Shown piece after piece: positions 20,816 through 31,590 of a DNA stretch of 64,000 nt. Numbering within the stretch: the stretch's first letter is position 1; every line of letters starts with the position of its first letter. The stretch covers positions 186,001 through 250,000 of the forward strand of contig NHNY01000009.1 of NCBI GenBank assembly GCA_002786065.1, written 5' to 3'. The position numbers were made by a program, and so were the translations under genes. The stretch comes from Microcyclospora pomicola (Eukaryota; Ascomycota; Dothideomycetes; Capnodiales). Below the pieces are notes generated by a model. The model was not told where the DNA came from and did not search any database. It saw only the letters and a program-made list of their open reading frames with translations.

Positions 20816-23345
20816 TCAAAAGCTCTCCACCGCATCGTGAAATTCGTCAGTCATTATATCGAGATCGTCATCCATAACCTCCTTCACACGCAATGTAATG
20901 TCCAGTTTATCTTCGGCGATCAACGAGTCTGGCGCTACGCGGACTGCCACATCATCTCCTTGCTGCAGTGCCGCTAGCAGATCCGCGAACGCGTTGCTCA
21001 ACTCTACCTTCTCGTAGTCTTCCAGAAAGTCTAGGCGCTCCTCAAGATACTGCTCGGCAGTCTTGCCCATGTGATCTTTCAGAGCCAGATCTGGCCGGAG
21101 ACTCGACGGCCGTGCATCAGCGAGGATCCGCACGGTCTCCGGGTCTGCCGTCCGAGCAATGGCATGCGCGAACGACTGGCTGTAGTTGTTGACGCTGGCA
21201 AAGTCTGCCTCGGGCCGTTCGCGGAGCACCTGTCGTAGCGTGTCGTGCCAATTGAACAGGATCAGGAAGCGGAGGGGTGTGTCACCACTGCTGTTGCGGA
21301 CGTTCAGATCTGCGCCGTGTCTCAGCAACACCGTGATGAAGGGCGGGCATGCGCCGTGCGATGGATGTAGCGCGGTCTGGCAGCTTTGGTCGACAGCGTT
21401 CACGTCCGACCCCGACTGGATGAGGAATTCCGCGAGGGATGCGCTTCCCACCCATCGGCACGTCGTGTACAACGGGGTTTGTTTCTCGCTGTTCAGAGCA
21501 TGGAGGTTGGCTCCAAATTCGAGCAACTGCTCCGCACAGGCGGTACTCTTCGCGTAGTGCAGAGCATGACAGCCTTGCATGTCAGGTATGTCTGTCTTTG
21601 CGCCATATTCAAGCAGCGTGCGCACGGCTTTCTCATCGCCACGAGTGGATGCCCACGAGAGGGGCGTGCGGCCGCGAGAATCTTGAGTGTTGATGTGCTC
21701 GGTGGACCGCGAGAGTTCGTGAGCCAGGTCCCCACTGAAAAGTCCAAGCACGATCTTGTGGATCACGGTGAAGCAACGTGTGGATAGATAGTCGGTGTTC
21801 TTGAAGATGCTTGCCACCGTACAGGCGTCGTTGGTCGTCATCTTGCCGGAGAGAACGCGTTCCCATGCGATAGAAACGCCAGTGCTGTGTCGAAGATTTA
21901 GCATCGCTTGATCGTGCAGCTTCGACAAAGCCAGCAACAACGTACCCCTTGAAGTCATCTTCGGCTTCGGGATCAACATCTGCCTCCAGCAGCAGTTTGC
22001 ATAATTCTGGGTTCCAATGATCGGTGGCATACTGGACAAGTCAGCGATAGAAGCCCATGTCGGAGTTCAGGAGCACCTACGTGTAAGAGATTACCACCAA
22101 GCGGGCTGACGTCCCACGGTGAAGCCAGACCATTCCGAAACAGCTTTGCAATCGCGTTGTAGTTGCCAGAAGTGGCATACAGCCATACCGGCGCGGACCA
22201 GTCTACCACCCGAGGCAGTTTGACGCGAAGTTCAACCCCGGCGAGAGTGGAGAACGAGCAGGTCAGGAATTGGAAGTTGGCGATGGCTCGTGGGAGACGA
22301 TACCGCATGCTCACTTTGGGCGAGATCTTGCGTCGACATCGCGTCTCACTACATGCTTGGGTCAAGCCTGGCACACCGCTGTGACTGATGCTGAGACAGC
22401 CAAAGACATCTTTGAGAGCGTCGAAGGAGTTGATGTGAGAAGGCTTGTGGCAACGACAACTGCACCATGGCATACAATAGATGGCGAACTTGTCCTCCGG
22501 GTAAGTTACTTCAGTAAGTGGCTTGGAAACCGTCGATTGACTTGATCGTGCGACTGGCTTTCTTCTGGTCATCTTCTGTGTCGTCGTAGGCAGGTCGAAG
22601 GAGATCGTCGTGGTCTCGGTGTATGATGCTTGATATGACGGTGGGTTCTGAGACTCGGCCTCTCTAGCCCGTTCGCCAATCGCAACGACCGCCTCCAACA
22701 CTTTCCGCTGCGTGGCATCGAGCACCTTTTGAGCACCGGAGATCTCGTCGACTTTAGCATCGATATCGCACAGCAATGGCCTGGGGAGTGGCGGCTGTTA
22801 GCGTGCACAGCCATCATGTGGCGGAAGCTCGGTCGCGGCACCCGAGCAGATCCACTATTTCTATTACTGCTGCGGTACCGCGAACAGCGCATCCCGAACA
22901 AATTGACTTACTGCATCAAGAAAGTCGACGCTTGAATCAGACCCAGCCGAATGTCGCGCACCTCATCGCGAAACCGCCGTAGTCGCGGTTTGCCGTCCAC
23001 CAGCCCGTTCCAATACAGCTGCAGCTTCTGCAGGTGTCCCGGCCCAAACCCCGCACGGAACGAGTTGGCTGGAAGGTCGTGGGCCAGGTTGTCCAGCTTC
23101 GCCTTGGCTGCAGTAGCGAGGGCCAGAAACTGCGAGCCATGCAGTCGCTCCGCAACGCTGCGGTGGTCTGCGATCTGCTGTCGACATTGGCTCAGCTGAT
23201 AAGTCAGATCCGACACTTCTTCGAGCAGCAGCGCGAAGTCGCGAGGCAGCTTGCCCACGGCTTTCAGCGCCTCGAACGCTTTGGCCGTGCCGATTGCCGC
23301 TTCGATGAGGGCCAGAGCGGCCGCGGTGATGGATAAGGGATCCAT
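20816..23345 (-). CDS. Fungal STAND-type N-terminal domain protein with ankyrin repeats
   Basis: Exons 23345-22912, 22780-22081, 22031-21946 and 21884-20816; introns of 131, 50 and 61 bp, all GT-AG and phase-consistent; 762 residues. The N-terminal ~145 residues (MDPLSITAAALALIEAAIG...) match the helical N-terminal domain of fungal STAND/NLR proteins. The middle (about 220-370) has a Cys/His-rich block, WCSCRCHKPSHINSF, and a PGLTQACSETRCRRK segment common in this protein group. Residues about 460-660 carry at least four ankyrin repeats (e.g. GRTPLSWASTRGDEKAVRTL). No P-loop NTPase was found between the sensor and repeat parts, unlike a complete NLR. Such proteins are candidate non-self recognition or signalling proteins, which is inference. 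The ending is acidic. Confidence 0.82.
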
Positions 23346-24930
23346 GCATGCATAGCAGTGTAGGCGTTTGTCTGCTGTGAGGCCCGTCGCTCGCCTAGGC
23401 GGTGATCCGCTTCGCTCGAGACAACGACGGCGTGTCCGGGTGGAGAAAGCGTAGTGGGCAAACAAACCGCGTCGATCTTTTCGGTGGCGACCCACCGCCG
23501 ACTATATAAACGTGCTCGAGGCCGCATCGAAAGCGCGTAGATGAGTCGGGCATGTCGCCAAGGTAAGGCGCGGGGTGCAAGTTGTGGAGGCGCAGCCCAG
23601 CGCAGCGACTTATGCTGCATCTGCACGGGAGATTTTCCTCTTCCGGGTGCGAATATGCAAGCCTCGCAGTATGAGGTGTCAGCCGACTGGCCAGCGTCGT
23701 CGAGAGACTGCTGGGCTGTGTGGTGATATGATGTGACTTGTGAATGAGATGCATGCTAGGGCCTTGGAAGGACGCTCGTAGTGACTTAAGAGCGTCCGCT
23801 AACCCACGCCTTATGCGTGTCGCACATCTGAGGGCGTAACCTTGACCGCCAGCTGATATGATGTATGTGAACCTTTGTAATGCGCAGTACCGAGATGCTC
23901 CTATAAGCCTAAGACATCTGTGCAGCTACCGAGCAACATACTGCAGAGCATGCAGGCTTGCTAGCACCTGATAGCAGAAATTGCGCGGAGGAAGTCCCTC
24001 GAGACTGTCCTTGACCCACATCTGATCGCAGGCAGATATACATGTCCTAAACTTCGACTGCGCTCCGGCAATTTGGTTAGTGTGTGAGACTCCAGAACGT
24101 CGCCTTCATCTACCTTGCTGAGAACGGATCCTGTCCAGGAACCAAGCATATGCTTGCTCTCGAGAAATGGGCTGAAGCTTGAGCACCTCTGGTCTAAGAG
24201 GTAGCCTCACGATGTCGTCAACTTTTACTCTCGCGGGCCCAACTTAGATCTGGTCTGTTTCGTGTGGCGCACCTTTGCCTCCGATCCACTGCTCATTGTG
24301 CTATGTCGTCAGAGCTCTTCTTTTTCTCAAATTCGCGAGCGGTTGGCAACCCCAACTCGTACCTCAGTAGCCTCTAGATCTGCACGTGAGGAGGTGCACG
24401 GAATGGCCTCGCGGAGTTTCATGTTTCAAAGCGAAGGGGAATGACGCCAACGTACCCTAATGACCAACGGATGCGGAACGCGCTGGATCGAATGTACAAC
24501 ACTATGTCAGGACTCCACTGCGGTACGATCATATTGTGAACTGTCATGTATATGCAAGACTGTGCACGGTGGATTGAGTTGAGGCAGAGCTGATCATTCG
24601 TGCATGCGCTACGTATGTTGCTATGCTGAGTTCACCTCAAAGGATCCGACACGCCTTCGCTGTCCATTCCTTTCGACGTCTTCTCGATCGTAAACTGCAT
24701 AAACATCAGTCTCTGCTCGAAATCCGTGGATACAGTGCTTTCTCTCTACCTTTCCTATCGCGGATGCTCGATTGATACCCAGCCCAAAGGTCAAGCACAG
24801 CAGCCGCATTTTCTGGAAGGCCTTGCTTTGCCTTCACGTGCGGCGCGAGCCTTTCATCTCAGCGTAAAGTCGTTTCCCTCAGTGTTCGAGTGCTTCGCTG
24901 TCATGGCGAATTCTGCTGCTGAAGCCTTCC
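23346..24930. other. 1.6-kb intergenic region upstream of the STAND-ankyrin gene
   Basis: Contains the promoter of the ankyrin gene and the 3' side of LEA1. One perfect inverted repeat occurs at 23770-23777/23790-23797. No gene or RNA was recognised. Confidence 0.5.
23770..23797. repeat. 8-bp inverted repeat (hairpin) with 12-nt loop
   Basis: GGACGCTC at 23770-23777 pairs exactly with GAGCGTCC at 23790-23797. It is intergenic, with no T-run after it, so it is not a clear terminator. Confidence 0.4.
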
Positions 24931-25804
24931 TCAGGTTTCGTCCATTGCCTCTGCGCGCATGACTTTGGCAGGCAGTCGGCCCTCTCGAAACGCCTTCTCC
25001 AGCTTCTGCACCTCTTCCAAACTGCCTGCACTTTCGACCAAAGCCCTCAATCTTTCTTGCTCCTCCGCAGTGAGTTTGATCTGAGTGTTGTTGTCGGTGC
25101 CGTTCAACGCTGGTGCCGTACTGTAGGCAGTATCGTGACTGGACTTCACGCTCATGATGCTACGCGCAAGCTCGGTTGGTGCGTCATACGATCCGAAAAG
25201 CTTGTTAGCTTGCGCACGCTCGACGTCTTTCACTTTCTGGAAGTCCAAGAACCGGATCGATGGGCACCGCCAAAGGATGTAGTATCTGTAGTTCTGCAAG
25301 CACGATCAGCTGCTGATCCTTCTTCGGTCAAAGACACCGCACTCACCTCCTTGCTCACGACTGGATTCCCGACCATAGTAACGTGGGTGAGCTTGACAAA
25401 CCCCTGCAACGGATCTAGGTCAGTAAGCTCCGTGACCCGATTCTGGGCAAGCGACAAAGTGTGCAGGTTCGGCAGGCTTTTGGCAAGTGACGGCTGGAGG
25501 CTCGAGATCCGGTTCCTGGCGCAAAGCAGAGTTTGAAGCTTGGGAGAAAGTGGAAAATTGGTCAAAGTGACGAGATCGTTGTCGGTGAAATCGATGGCTG
25601 CAAGGTCCTTAGCCGCTCCCAGATTCTCGATTCCAGTGATTTGGTGACCTTTGCACGTATCTTGAATCAGCTAGCTCTGTAGAATATCTGTCCTTTTCAG
25701 GACATCGTCTGGTTGGAGTTCGTACCTCGCAAGTCAAGTTCTTGCTCGCCCAGTGGGTTGGGGTAGGCTTCAGAACTGTGGATCAGCTCTGTTGTGAGCC
25801 TCAT
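24931..25804 (-). CDS. LEA1: U2 snRNP protein A' (Lea1)
   Basis: Exons 25804-25726, 25648-25347 and 25293-24931; introns of 77 and 53 bp; 247 residues. U2A' forms a heterodimer with U2B'' on stem-loop IV of U2 snRNA and is part of the spliceosome. The start MRLTTELIHSS, then NPLGEQELDLRG joined to HQITGIENLGAAKD, is diagnostic of the family. Leucine-rich repeats follow (LQTLLCARNRISSL, LHTLSLAQNRVTEL). The LRR cap region NYRYYILWRCPSIRFLDF is restored only by removing the 53-bp intron. The C-terminus is helical and charged. It is divergently transcribed from DIB1, with 291 bp between the start codons. Confidence 0.94.
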
Positions 25805-26095
25805 CGTGAAGCAGGTGCTGTGCCGCGAGACTTCCGTATCTGCCTGAAGAAGTGGTACAGAAGTGTCGCGAGCGCGTCCTGTATTGAATGTTTCGAGAAA
25901 GTTGACGTCGAAGCACGTGCCTCTAGTGGAATTTTGTGTCATCAGTTTATGGCTGAGTCATCTCACGCAGCCCTTTCCGACGTCTCGCTCTTCACCTACC
26001 TTACTTTAGGCATGCTCTCTCCTGAAACTGTTGCAACTGTGGTACGGAAAATAACATCTTCACGCTCGTACCTATCCAGGCTTTGAATATAGAAG
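25805..26095. promoter_or_regulatory. Shared divergent promoter of LEA1 and DIB1
   Basis: Only 291 bp separate the two ATGs, so both genes must be driven from the same intergenic segment. It includes CT-rich stretches on the DIB1 side. No specific factor site was recognised. Confidence 0.5.
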
Positions 26096-26527
26096 ATGGG
26101 ATCAGTAGTCATTCCACATCTCGTGACGGGATGGCACGTCGACCAGGCTATCATGTCTGAGGAGGACCGCCTCGTGGTGATCCGTTTTGGCCGTGACTGG
26201 GATCCCGACTGCATGCGCCAGGACGAAGTCTTGTACAAGATCGCAGACCGTGTCAAGAACTTTGCCGTCATCTATGTCTGCGATCTCGACCAAGTCCCGG
26301 ACTTCAAACAGATGTACGAGCTTTACGACACTACAACGCTCATGTTCTTCTTCCGTAACAAGCACATGATGTGCGATTTTGGAACGGGTAACAACAACAA
26401 ACTCAACTGGGTGCTGGAAGACAAGCAGGAATTAATCGACATCATCGAGACGATCTACAAGGGCGCCAAAAAAGGACGCGGTCTGGTGGTGAGTCCTAAG
26501 GACTACTCGACAAGATATCGGTACTAG
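26096..26527 (+). CDS. DIB1: U5/tri-snRNP 15-kDa thioredoxin-fold protein (Dib1/Dim1)
   Basis: An intronless 143-residue protein. Dib1 sits in the U4/U6.U5 tri-snRNP near the active site and must leave for spliceosome activation. The whole sequence matches this highly conserved family: HLVTGWHVDQAI, EDRLVVIRFGRDWDPDCM, YVCDLDQVPDFKQMYELYD, MFFFRNKHMMCDFGTGNNNK and a C-terminal PKDYSTRYRY. The thioredoxin active-site Cys pair is absent, as normal for the family. The length is exactly as expected (142-143). Confidence 0.97.
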   Translation: MGSVVIPHLVTGWHVDQAIMSEEDRLVVIRFGRDWDPDCMRQDEVLYKIADRVKNFAVIYVCDLDQVPDFKQMYELYDTTTLMFFFRNKHMMCDFGTGNNNKLNWVLEDKQELIDIIETIYKGAKKGRGLVVSPKDYSTRYRY

Positions 26528-26748
26528 ATGCATGCGCGAAGAGGGCGATCGAACAGGTGCATTTGGCTTCGCTTCGTATCAGGGTACAGTCTCATGCACG
26601 AATCCAACAATTTCTCGACAGTACACGAAGGAGTGGCAAAGTGGGGCACGGCGAGTCCCGCATCTACAGGATCATGTAAGAAAGGCAGTGTTGGCTCCAA
26701 GAAGCCGCGTCAGACGCACGATCATACGCATTTCTCAAGATTATAAGC

Positions 26749-28164
26749 ATGTCCAAGGAGGAGGTCAACCAAGCCCTTTACGCCGCCGTGGTAGCAGGTG
26801 ACGCAGAGGGTGTGCAAGCGCTGATAAGCAAGGGAGCAGACATAAACTTCCGTTGGAAAGCTGAGTCTCCTCATGCACAGCCTGTGCTACATATGGCTTC
26901 ACGTCGCGGCCACGCGCAGGTGGTGCGCGTCCTACTTGACAACGGAGCTGATGTTAATGCGCACGGGGGACACCTGGGTCGGGCCCTGCAATGGGCGTCA
27001 TTGAGAGGACACCTCGAGATTGTGCACATACTGCTTGACAACGGTGCCGATGTGAACGCTCAAGGTGTCTCTTACCCAAGCGCGCTCGCATCAGCTGCTC
27101 GCGGGCTGAATGGAACGGCTGTAGTCCCGTTACTACTCGCACGGGGGGCTGCCATCACGACTAAGGGTGGTTTTCATAGCAGCGCGCTTGCTGCTGCTGC
27201 GTCAAGGGGAGACATTGACACCATGAAAATACTTCTCGATGCAGGTGCCGACGTCGACACTGTTGATAGCCGCCATGGATCTGCTCTCCAGGTTGCGTCA
27301 CTGAACTGCCACATGGACGCTATACAGATGTTGCTACAGAACGGCGCAGATGTGAACATACACGGGGGCGAGTACGGTACTGCATTACAAGCAGCAGCTT
27401 TCAGTGGTGACACGGAGATCGTACAGCTACTCCTCAGCCATGGCGCCAATGTCCATGCCAAGGGTGGAGAGTACGGCAATGCACTTTCTGCAGCATCTCT
27501 ATCAAGACATACAAAAGTGATTCAAATGCTAATTGACCATGATGCTGATGTCAATGCGGAGAACGATACTTTGTATGGAGGTGCACTTCAAGCAGCTGCA
27601 AGGGGCCCTTGGCTAGACGTGATACGCATGCTCCTTGAGAACGGCGCCGACGTCAATGCCCAAGGTGGGTGGCTCGGCAATGCTCTCTGCGCGGCATCAA
27701 GGCTCGGGAACAAGCATATAATACAGCTTCTGCTCGATTGCGGCGCTGAGGTGAACGCCCAGGGAGGTCACTACGGCAATGCCGTCTCTGCAGCTTGCTC
27801 AGGAGGCAATGAAGATGCCGTGAGGATGCTACTCCATGCCGGCGCTGTGGCGAACGCTTCTGGCGGACAGGACGGTGATGCGCTCCAATTCGTGCTATTT
27901 TCAGGAGGCAACGTGAGGCTGCTCGACCTGCTGCTCCAGCATGGTGCCGAAGCACATATTCAAGGCGGGCGGTATGGCGCTGCAGCATCCTTCGATCAAT
28001 GCAAAGAGGCAGTTAAGTTTCTGGTCGACACAGATGCGGCTGCGAACATCAAGGATCTTGAGCACTACGAAGCAGAGGAAATGGGGCGACGCTTGAGGAT
28101 AATTCATATGCTGCTCAGCTCGCAGGAGAGCAATGATCGAGAATTCCTGCGAGCTGCTCTATAG
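26749..28164 (+). CDS. Ankyrin-repeat-only protein
   Basis: A single-exon, 471-residue protein made almost entirely of 11-12 tandem ankyrin repeats with a recurring variant (LLLDNGADVNAQGG.YGNALQAAS). There is no signal peptide, membrane helix, P-loop or other catalytic domain. The N-terminus starts directly in a repeat cap (MSKEEVNQALYAAVVAGD). The repeats resemble those at the C-termini of fungal NLR (NACHT-ankyrin) proteins. The gene could therefore be a stand-alone sensor or a detached NLR repeat region. It lies 3.4 kb from the STAND-ankyrin gene, with the LEA1-DIB1 pair between. Ligand and function are unknown. Confidence 0.8.
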   Translation: MSKEEVNQALYAAVVAGDAEGVQALISKGADINFRWKAESPHAQPVLHMASRRGHAQVVRVLLDNGADVNAHGGHLGRALQWASLRGHLEIVHILLDNGADVNAQGVSYPSALASAARGLNGTAVVPLLLARGAAITTKGGFHSSALAAAASRGDIDTMKILLDAGADVDTVDSRHGSALQVASLNCHMDAIQMLLQNGADVNIHGGEYGTALQAAAFSGDTEIVQLLLSHGANVHAKGGEYGNALSAASLSRHTKVIQMLIDHDADVNAENDTLYGGALQAAARGPWLDVIRMLLENGADVNAQGGWLGNALCAASRLGNKHIIQLLLDCGAEVNAQGGHYGNAVSAACSGGNEDAVRMLLHAGAVANASGGQDGDALQFVLFSGGNVRLLDLLLQHGAEAHIQGGRYGAAASFDQCKEAVKFLVDTDAAANIKDLEHYEAEEMGRRLRIIHMLLSSQESNDREFLRAAL

Positions 28165-28771
28165 ATCGGGTAGTCTATGTATCAGACACATCTGCATCGG
28201 AATATATACTCCAATGAATCTGATGAAGCTTTGAACGAGACGATGTCTGCCAATCCTTCCATGTACCGTTTAGCTGTGGGTAGCGCAGGTCTTTTCCCAC
28301 TATCAATGAACACATACGCGTACAACTGCCAGTACGTACCCAGAGTTAGGCCATGCTACGGTCTCGTGGCGATCGCCACATTGCGTAAAGAAGATCAGCG
28401 TGCCGTTTCGAATGTGTTGGCTCTAGTGACGAATTTAGTCCTCGGTGCTTTCGCCGCCGCGGTTGAGGAACGACCAGACTACTACAAGACCCCTTGACCC
28501 AGCGTCCCGTTTAGGAATGGAGGCACGGAGGAATGGTTACGACGCCTGGTATTATTATGTGTTATCATCCTTGTTATCGCGCTTCCCATTCACCTTCAAC
28601 CACTTTTCACGATAATCCTCTACTAGTTCTACCCCACTGTCGCTACCTTTCGGCGACTGAGTCGCGTCCTTCAACCGTGTTCCGGAGCGCCAGGACTACG
28701 ATCAGACACGTCTCTGGTCATGCCCGCGCCACGGTGACCATTTTCCAGCATATCGAGCGCACGGCGCAACC
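28165..28771. other. Intergenic region between the ankyrin gene and YND1
   Basis: A 607-bp region with the ankyrin 3' UTR and the YND1 promoter/leader. A CT-rich run occurs at about 28600-28660. No gene was recognised. Confidence 0.5.
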
Positions 28772-30964
28772 ATGGGTAAACACAGCTATGGAGTCATCCT
28801 CGACGCTGGCTCTTCCGGCTCGCGAATCTACGTGTACAGCTGGCTGAAAGCGAAAGAAGCGCGACGGAAGGGCGACGCGGAGGACCTGGCGAGCCTGCCC
28901 GAGATCAAATCGGACAAGCATTGGCATAAGAAAGTTAAGCCCGGCATATCGACCTTTGGTGAGCGACCGGAGGATGTCGGTGTCGCTCACTTGAAGGAGC
29001 TGGTGGAGTTCGCGGAGGACATTGTGCCCAAGGATGAGATGGAGGACACGCCGATCTTCCTGCTTGCGACCGCGGGGATGAGACTACTACCGGAGTACCA
29101 GCGGAATGCTGTCCTTGAGAATGTCTGCGCATACTTCCAGAAGGAGACGAAGTTCCTGCTTCCTGACTGCGGCCTCCACGTACAAGTCATACCTGGCGAG
29201 ACGGAAGGTCTATATGGATGGATCGCCGCGAACTCTTTGCTCGGAGGCTTCGATGCGCCGGATGAGCACGATCATGGGGACAAGCATCACACATATGGCT
29301 TTCTCGATATGGGAGGTGCGTCTGCGCAGATCGCCTTTGCACCGAACGCGACAGAAACGGTGAAACATGCGGACGATTTGACTCTCCTACGACTACGGAC
29401 TGTGGACGGAATGGCGAAAGAGTACAGGGTCTTTGTGACGACATGGCTCGGATTCGGCGCGAATGAGGCCCGGCGGCGATACGTCGATGCTTTGCTGAAG
29501 ATCTCGAACGGACAGGTCATGCGCGATCCATGTTTGCCAGCTGGATTACAAGTTGACAAGAACGGGTTTGAGATCGAGGCGGGATCGAAGGAGATGGAAG
29601 AACCACACTTGGTCGGGACAGGCAACTTTACAGAGTGCCTGACGCGCACATTTCCTCTATTGGAGAAGGAGAAGCCTTGTGAGAATAAGCCATGCTTGTT
29701 GAACGGCGTGCACACACCTGCAATCGATTTTGACGTGAATCACTTCGTCGGAGTATCGGAATACTGGCACACCACCCACGAGGTTTTTGCCATGGCGCAT
29801 AAGGACAAGGCGTACGATTTCCACACATATCAAAAGCAGGTCACTGAATTTTGTTCACAAGATTGGAAAGACATTGAAAAGGACGTGGTGAAACAAAAAT
29901 GGGGAAAGAAAGTGGACGAGAAGACGGTGGAAGAAGTCTGCTTCAAGGCGAGCTGGCTGATAAACATGCTTCACGATGGTATCGGCGTCCCTCGCGTGGG
30001 TCTGGAGCCGATCAAGCAACCGGGCGTGGGATGGTCGAACAAGACGACAGCCGTGATCGACAAAGCCAAGGATCGCGGCTTTCTTGACCCTTTCCAGGCT
30101 GTCGACAAGATTAAAGGCACGGAAGTCAGCTGGACTCTGGGAAAGATGGTCCTCTACGCTTCTTCACAGATGCCACCCGCAGAGAACTCGCTAGCAGTTG
30201 GGTTCGGTAGCAACTCGCCAGGCATCGACCTTCCTGCAGACTTCCAGTTCGCCGGCGGCAGTTCCGCTTCGCTGACGACCGATCTCCCCAAACACGACGA
30301 CCTCGATGGTGAAGACTGGCACGATCGCATCCTCGACAGCCAATACTCGCGCCGCGCCCCGGGCATCCTCATATTTCTCATCATCCTCGTTCTCGCCATC
30401 TACCTGCTCTGCGGACGTGATCGCCGCCACGCTTTCAACCACAAGATCTCTTCTCTCTTCGGCCGCAAACCTGGTCCCCACAATCCACTACGGACCCGAC
30501 GACGCAAAGTCCCCGGTTTCCTGACTGGCAACATGTTCGGCGGCAACACCTCCGAACCCACCTACGAGCGTGTTCTCGAAAGCGCTGACCCGAACGACTT
30601 CGAGCTGAGCGACGTCAGCCCGACTGAGGGTGGTAGCAGCGACTCCAGCCTCGACGGCGTCACCTCTCACATCACAACTAACGTCTCTCGCACTGGCCGC
30701 ACTTCCGGCTGGGCGACACCAGCGATGCGCGGCATGTCGCCCGACTTCACCCGCAGCTCCTCCAAGATCCAGGGCTACTTCGACTCCCCAGAAGGCGTCA
30801 GCGGCGTTGCGAGCATGCCGAGCGTTACGCCGTTTGAGCGCGGCGGGCTCGTGGTGCGGACGGATAGCAAGGAGCGTCTGTTCGTGCCCAAAAGCCGCGC
30901 CGCCAGTCCTACGCGCAAGAGCCCGCTGATGACACCCTCGGTTTTCAAGGAGAGTGTAGATTGA
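28772..30964 (+). CDS. YND1: Golgi apyrase, GDA1/CD39 nucleoside phosphatase (Ynd1-like)
   Basis: An intronless 730-residue gene. Family members hydrolyse luminal GDP/UDP (and NTPs) to NMP to allow nucleotide-sugar exchange during Golgi glycosylation. All apyrase conserved regions are visible. ACR1 is VILDAGSSGSRIYVY near the N-terminus. ACR2 is ATAGMRLLPE, ACR3 GETEGLYGWIAANSL, ACR4 YGFLDMGGASAQIAF and ACR5 SWTLGKMVLYAS. There is one C-terminal membrane helix at about 528-547 (LIFLIILVLAIYLL), followed by a ~180-residue Ser/Thr-rich cytosolic tail with many potential phosphosites. There is no N-terminal anchor. This topology (catalytic N-terminus, late helix, long tail) is that of Ynd1 rather than Gda1. 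Confidence 0.93.
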   Translation: MGKHSYGVILDAGSSGSRIYVYSWLKAKEARRKGDAEDLASLPEIKSDKHWHKKVKPGISTFGERPEDVGVAHLKELVEFAEDIVPKDEMEDTPIFLLATAGMRLLPEYQRNAVLENVCAYFQKETKFLLPDCGLHVQVIPGETEGLYGWIAANSLLGGFDAPDEHDHGDKHHTYGFLDMGGASAQIAFAPNATETVKHADDLTLLRLRTVDGMAKEYRVFVTTWLGFGANEARRRYVDALLKISNGQVMRDPCLPAGLQVDKNGFEIEAGSKEMEEPHLVGTGNFTECLTRTFPLLEKEKPCENKPCLLNGVHTPAIDFDVNHFVGVSEYWHTTHEVFAMAHKDKAYDFHTYQKQVTEFCSQDWKDIEKDVVKQKWGKKVDEKTVEEVCFKASWLINMLHDGIGVPRVGLEPIKQPGVGWSNKTTAVIDKAKDRGFLDPFQAVDKIKGTEVSWTLGKMVLYASSQMPPAENSLAVGFGSNSPGIDLPADFQFAGGSSASLTTDLPKHDDLDGEDWHDRILDSQYSRRAPGILIFLIILVLAIYLLCGRDRRHAFNHKISSLFGRKPGPHNPLRTRRRKVPGFLTGNMFGGNTSEPTYERVLESADPNDFELSDVSPTEGGSSDSSLDGVTSHITTNVSRTGRTSGWATPAMRGMSPDFTRSSSKIQGYFDSPEGVSGVASMPSVTPFERGGLVVRTDSKERLFVPKSRAASPTRKSPLMTPSVFKESVD

Positions 30965-31590
30965 TAAGTCTCTACTTGTGAGGTGCGTGGAGCGAGGGAA
31001 GCATTGCCTTCCTCTCCGGAGATATTCCTGTTCTGTATCTAGCGTTGGCGTTTGCTGGCGTTGTCTGCTCTAGCAACATGCGTTGAGGTTTTGCATGAGC
31101 TGGATTTTTGCGCTGGGTCTGGCGTATTTCGTGCGGACCATGATGAACAGACAGTTTTCTCGGCCGGTCGCATTGAAGGGGCATGATATACCATATGTGA
31201 TACCAGTATTCGATAAGGGACGGAGTTGAGTCTATAGCATGAAGTCATCTGTGCCGCATTTCACTCGCGTCAATGTCTTCTTCAAAGTGGCATGACATGC
31301 TGAAGTAGTTAAGACACCTCCATGCTCGTCGAGAGTCTGCAGTCCGCTAGACGAAGTGCGGACTATGAAGGTTCACTCGACAGAGTGAAAGGACGCCAAC
31401 GCCATTTGATGCGAAAGCTGTGAGAAGATGGGAATGTGAAACGGTCAAGAAAGTGGTATCGTACGCATCAGATCCCCGGGTCGCTTGAACGCTACAAATA
31501 TCTCCGAACGTGAATGGACCAACCAGGGTGCCCTAATAAGCCCACCTTAGACGCCTTGCGCTGATCGTTCGTATACATGTCATCGCTCGT
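30965..31590. other. Convergent intergenic region (YND1 / ATG18)
   Basis: A 626-bp region containing both 3' UTRs. Nothing further was recognised. Confidence 0.55.
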
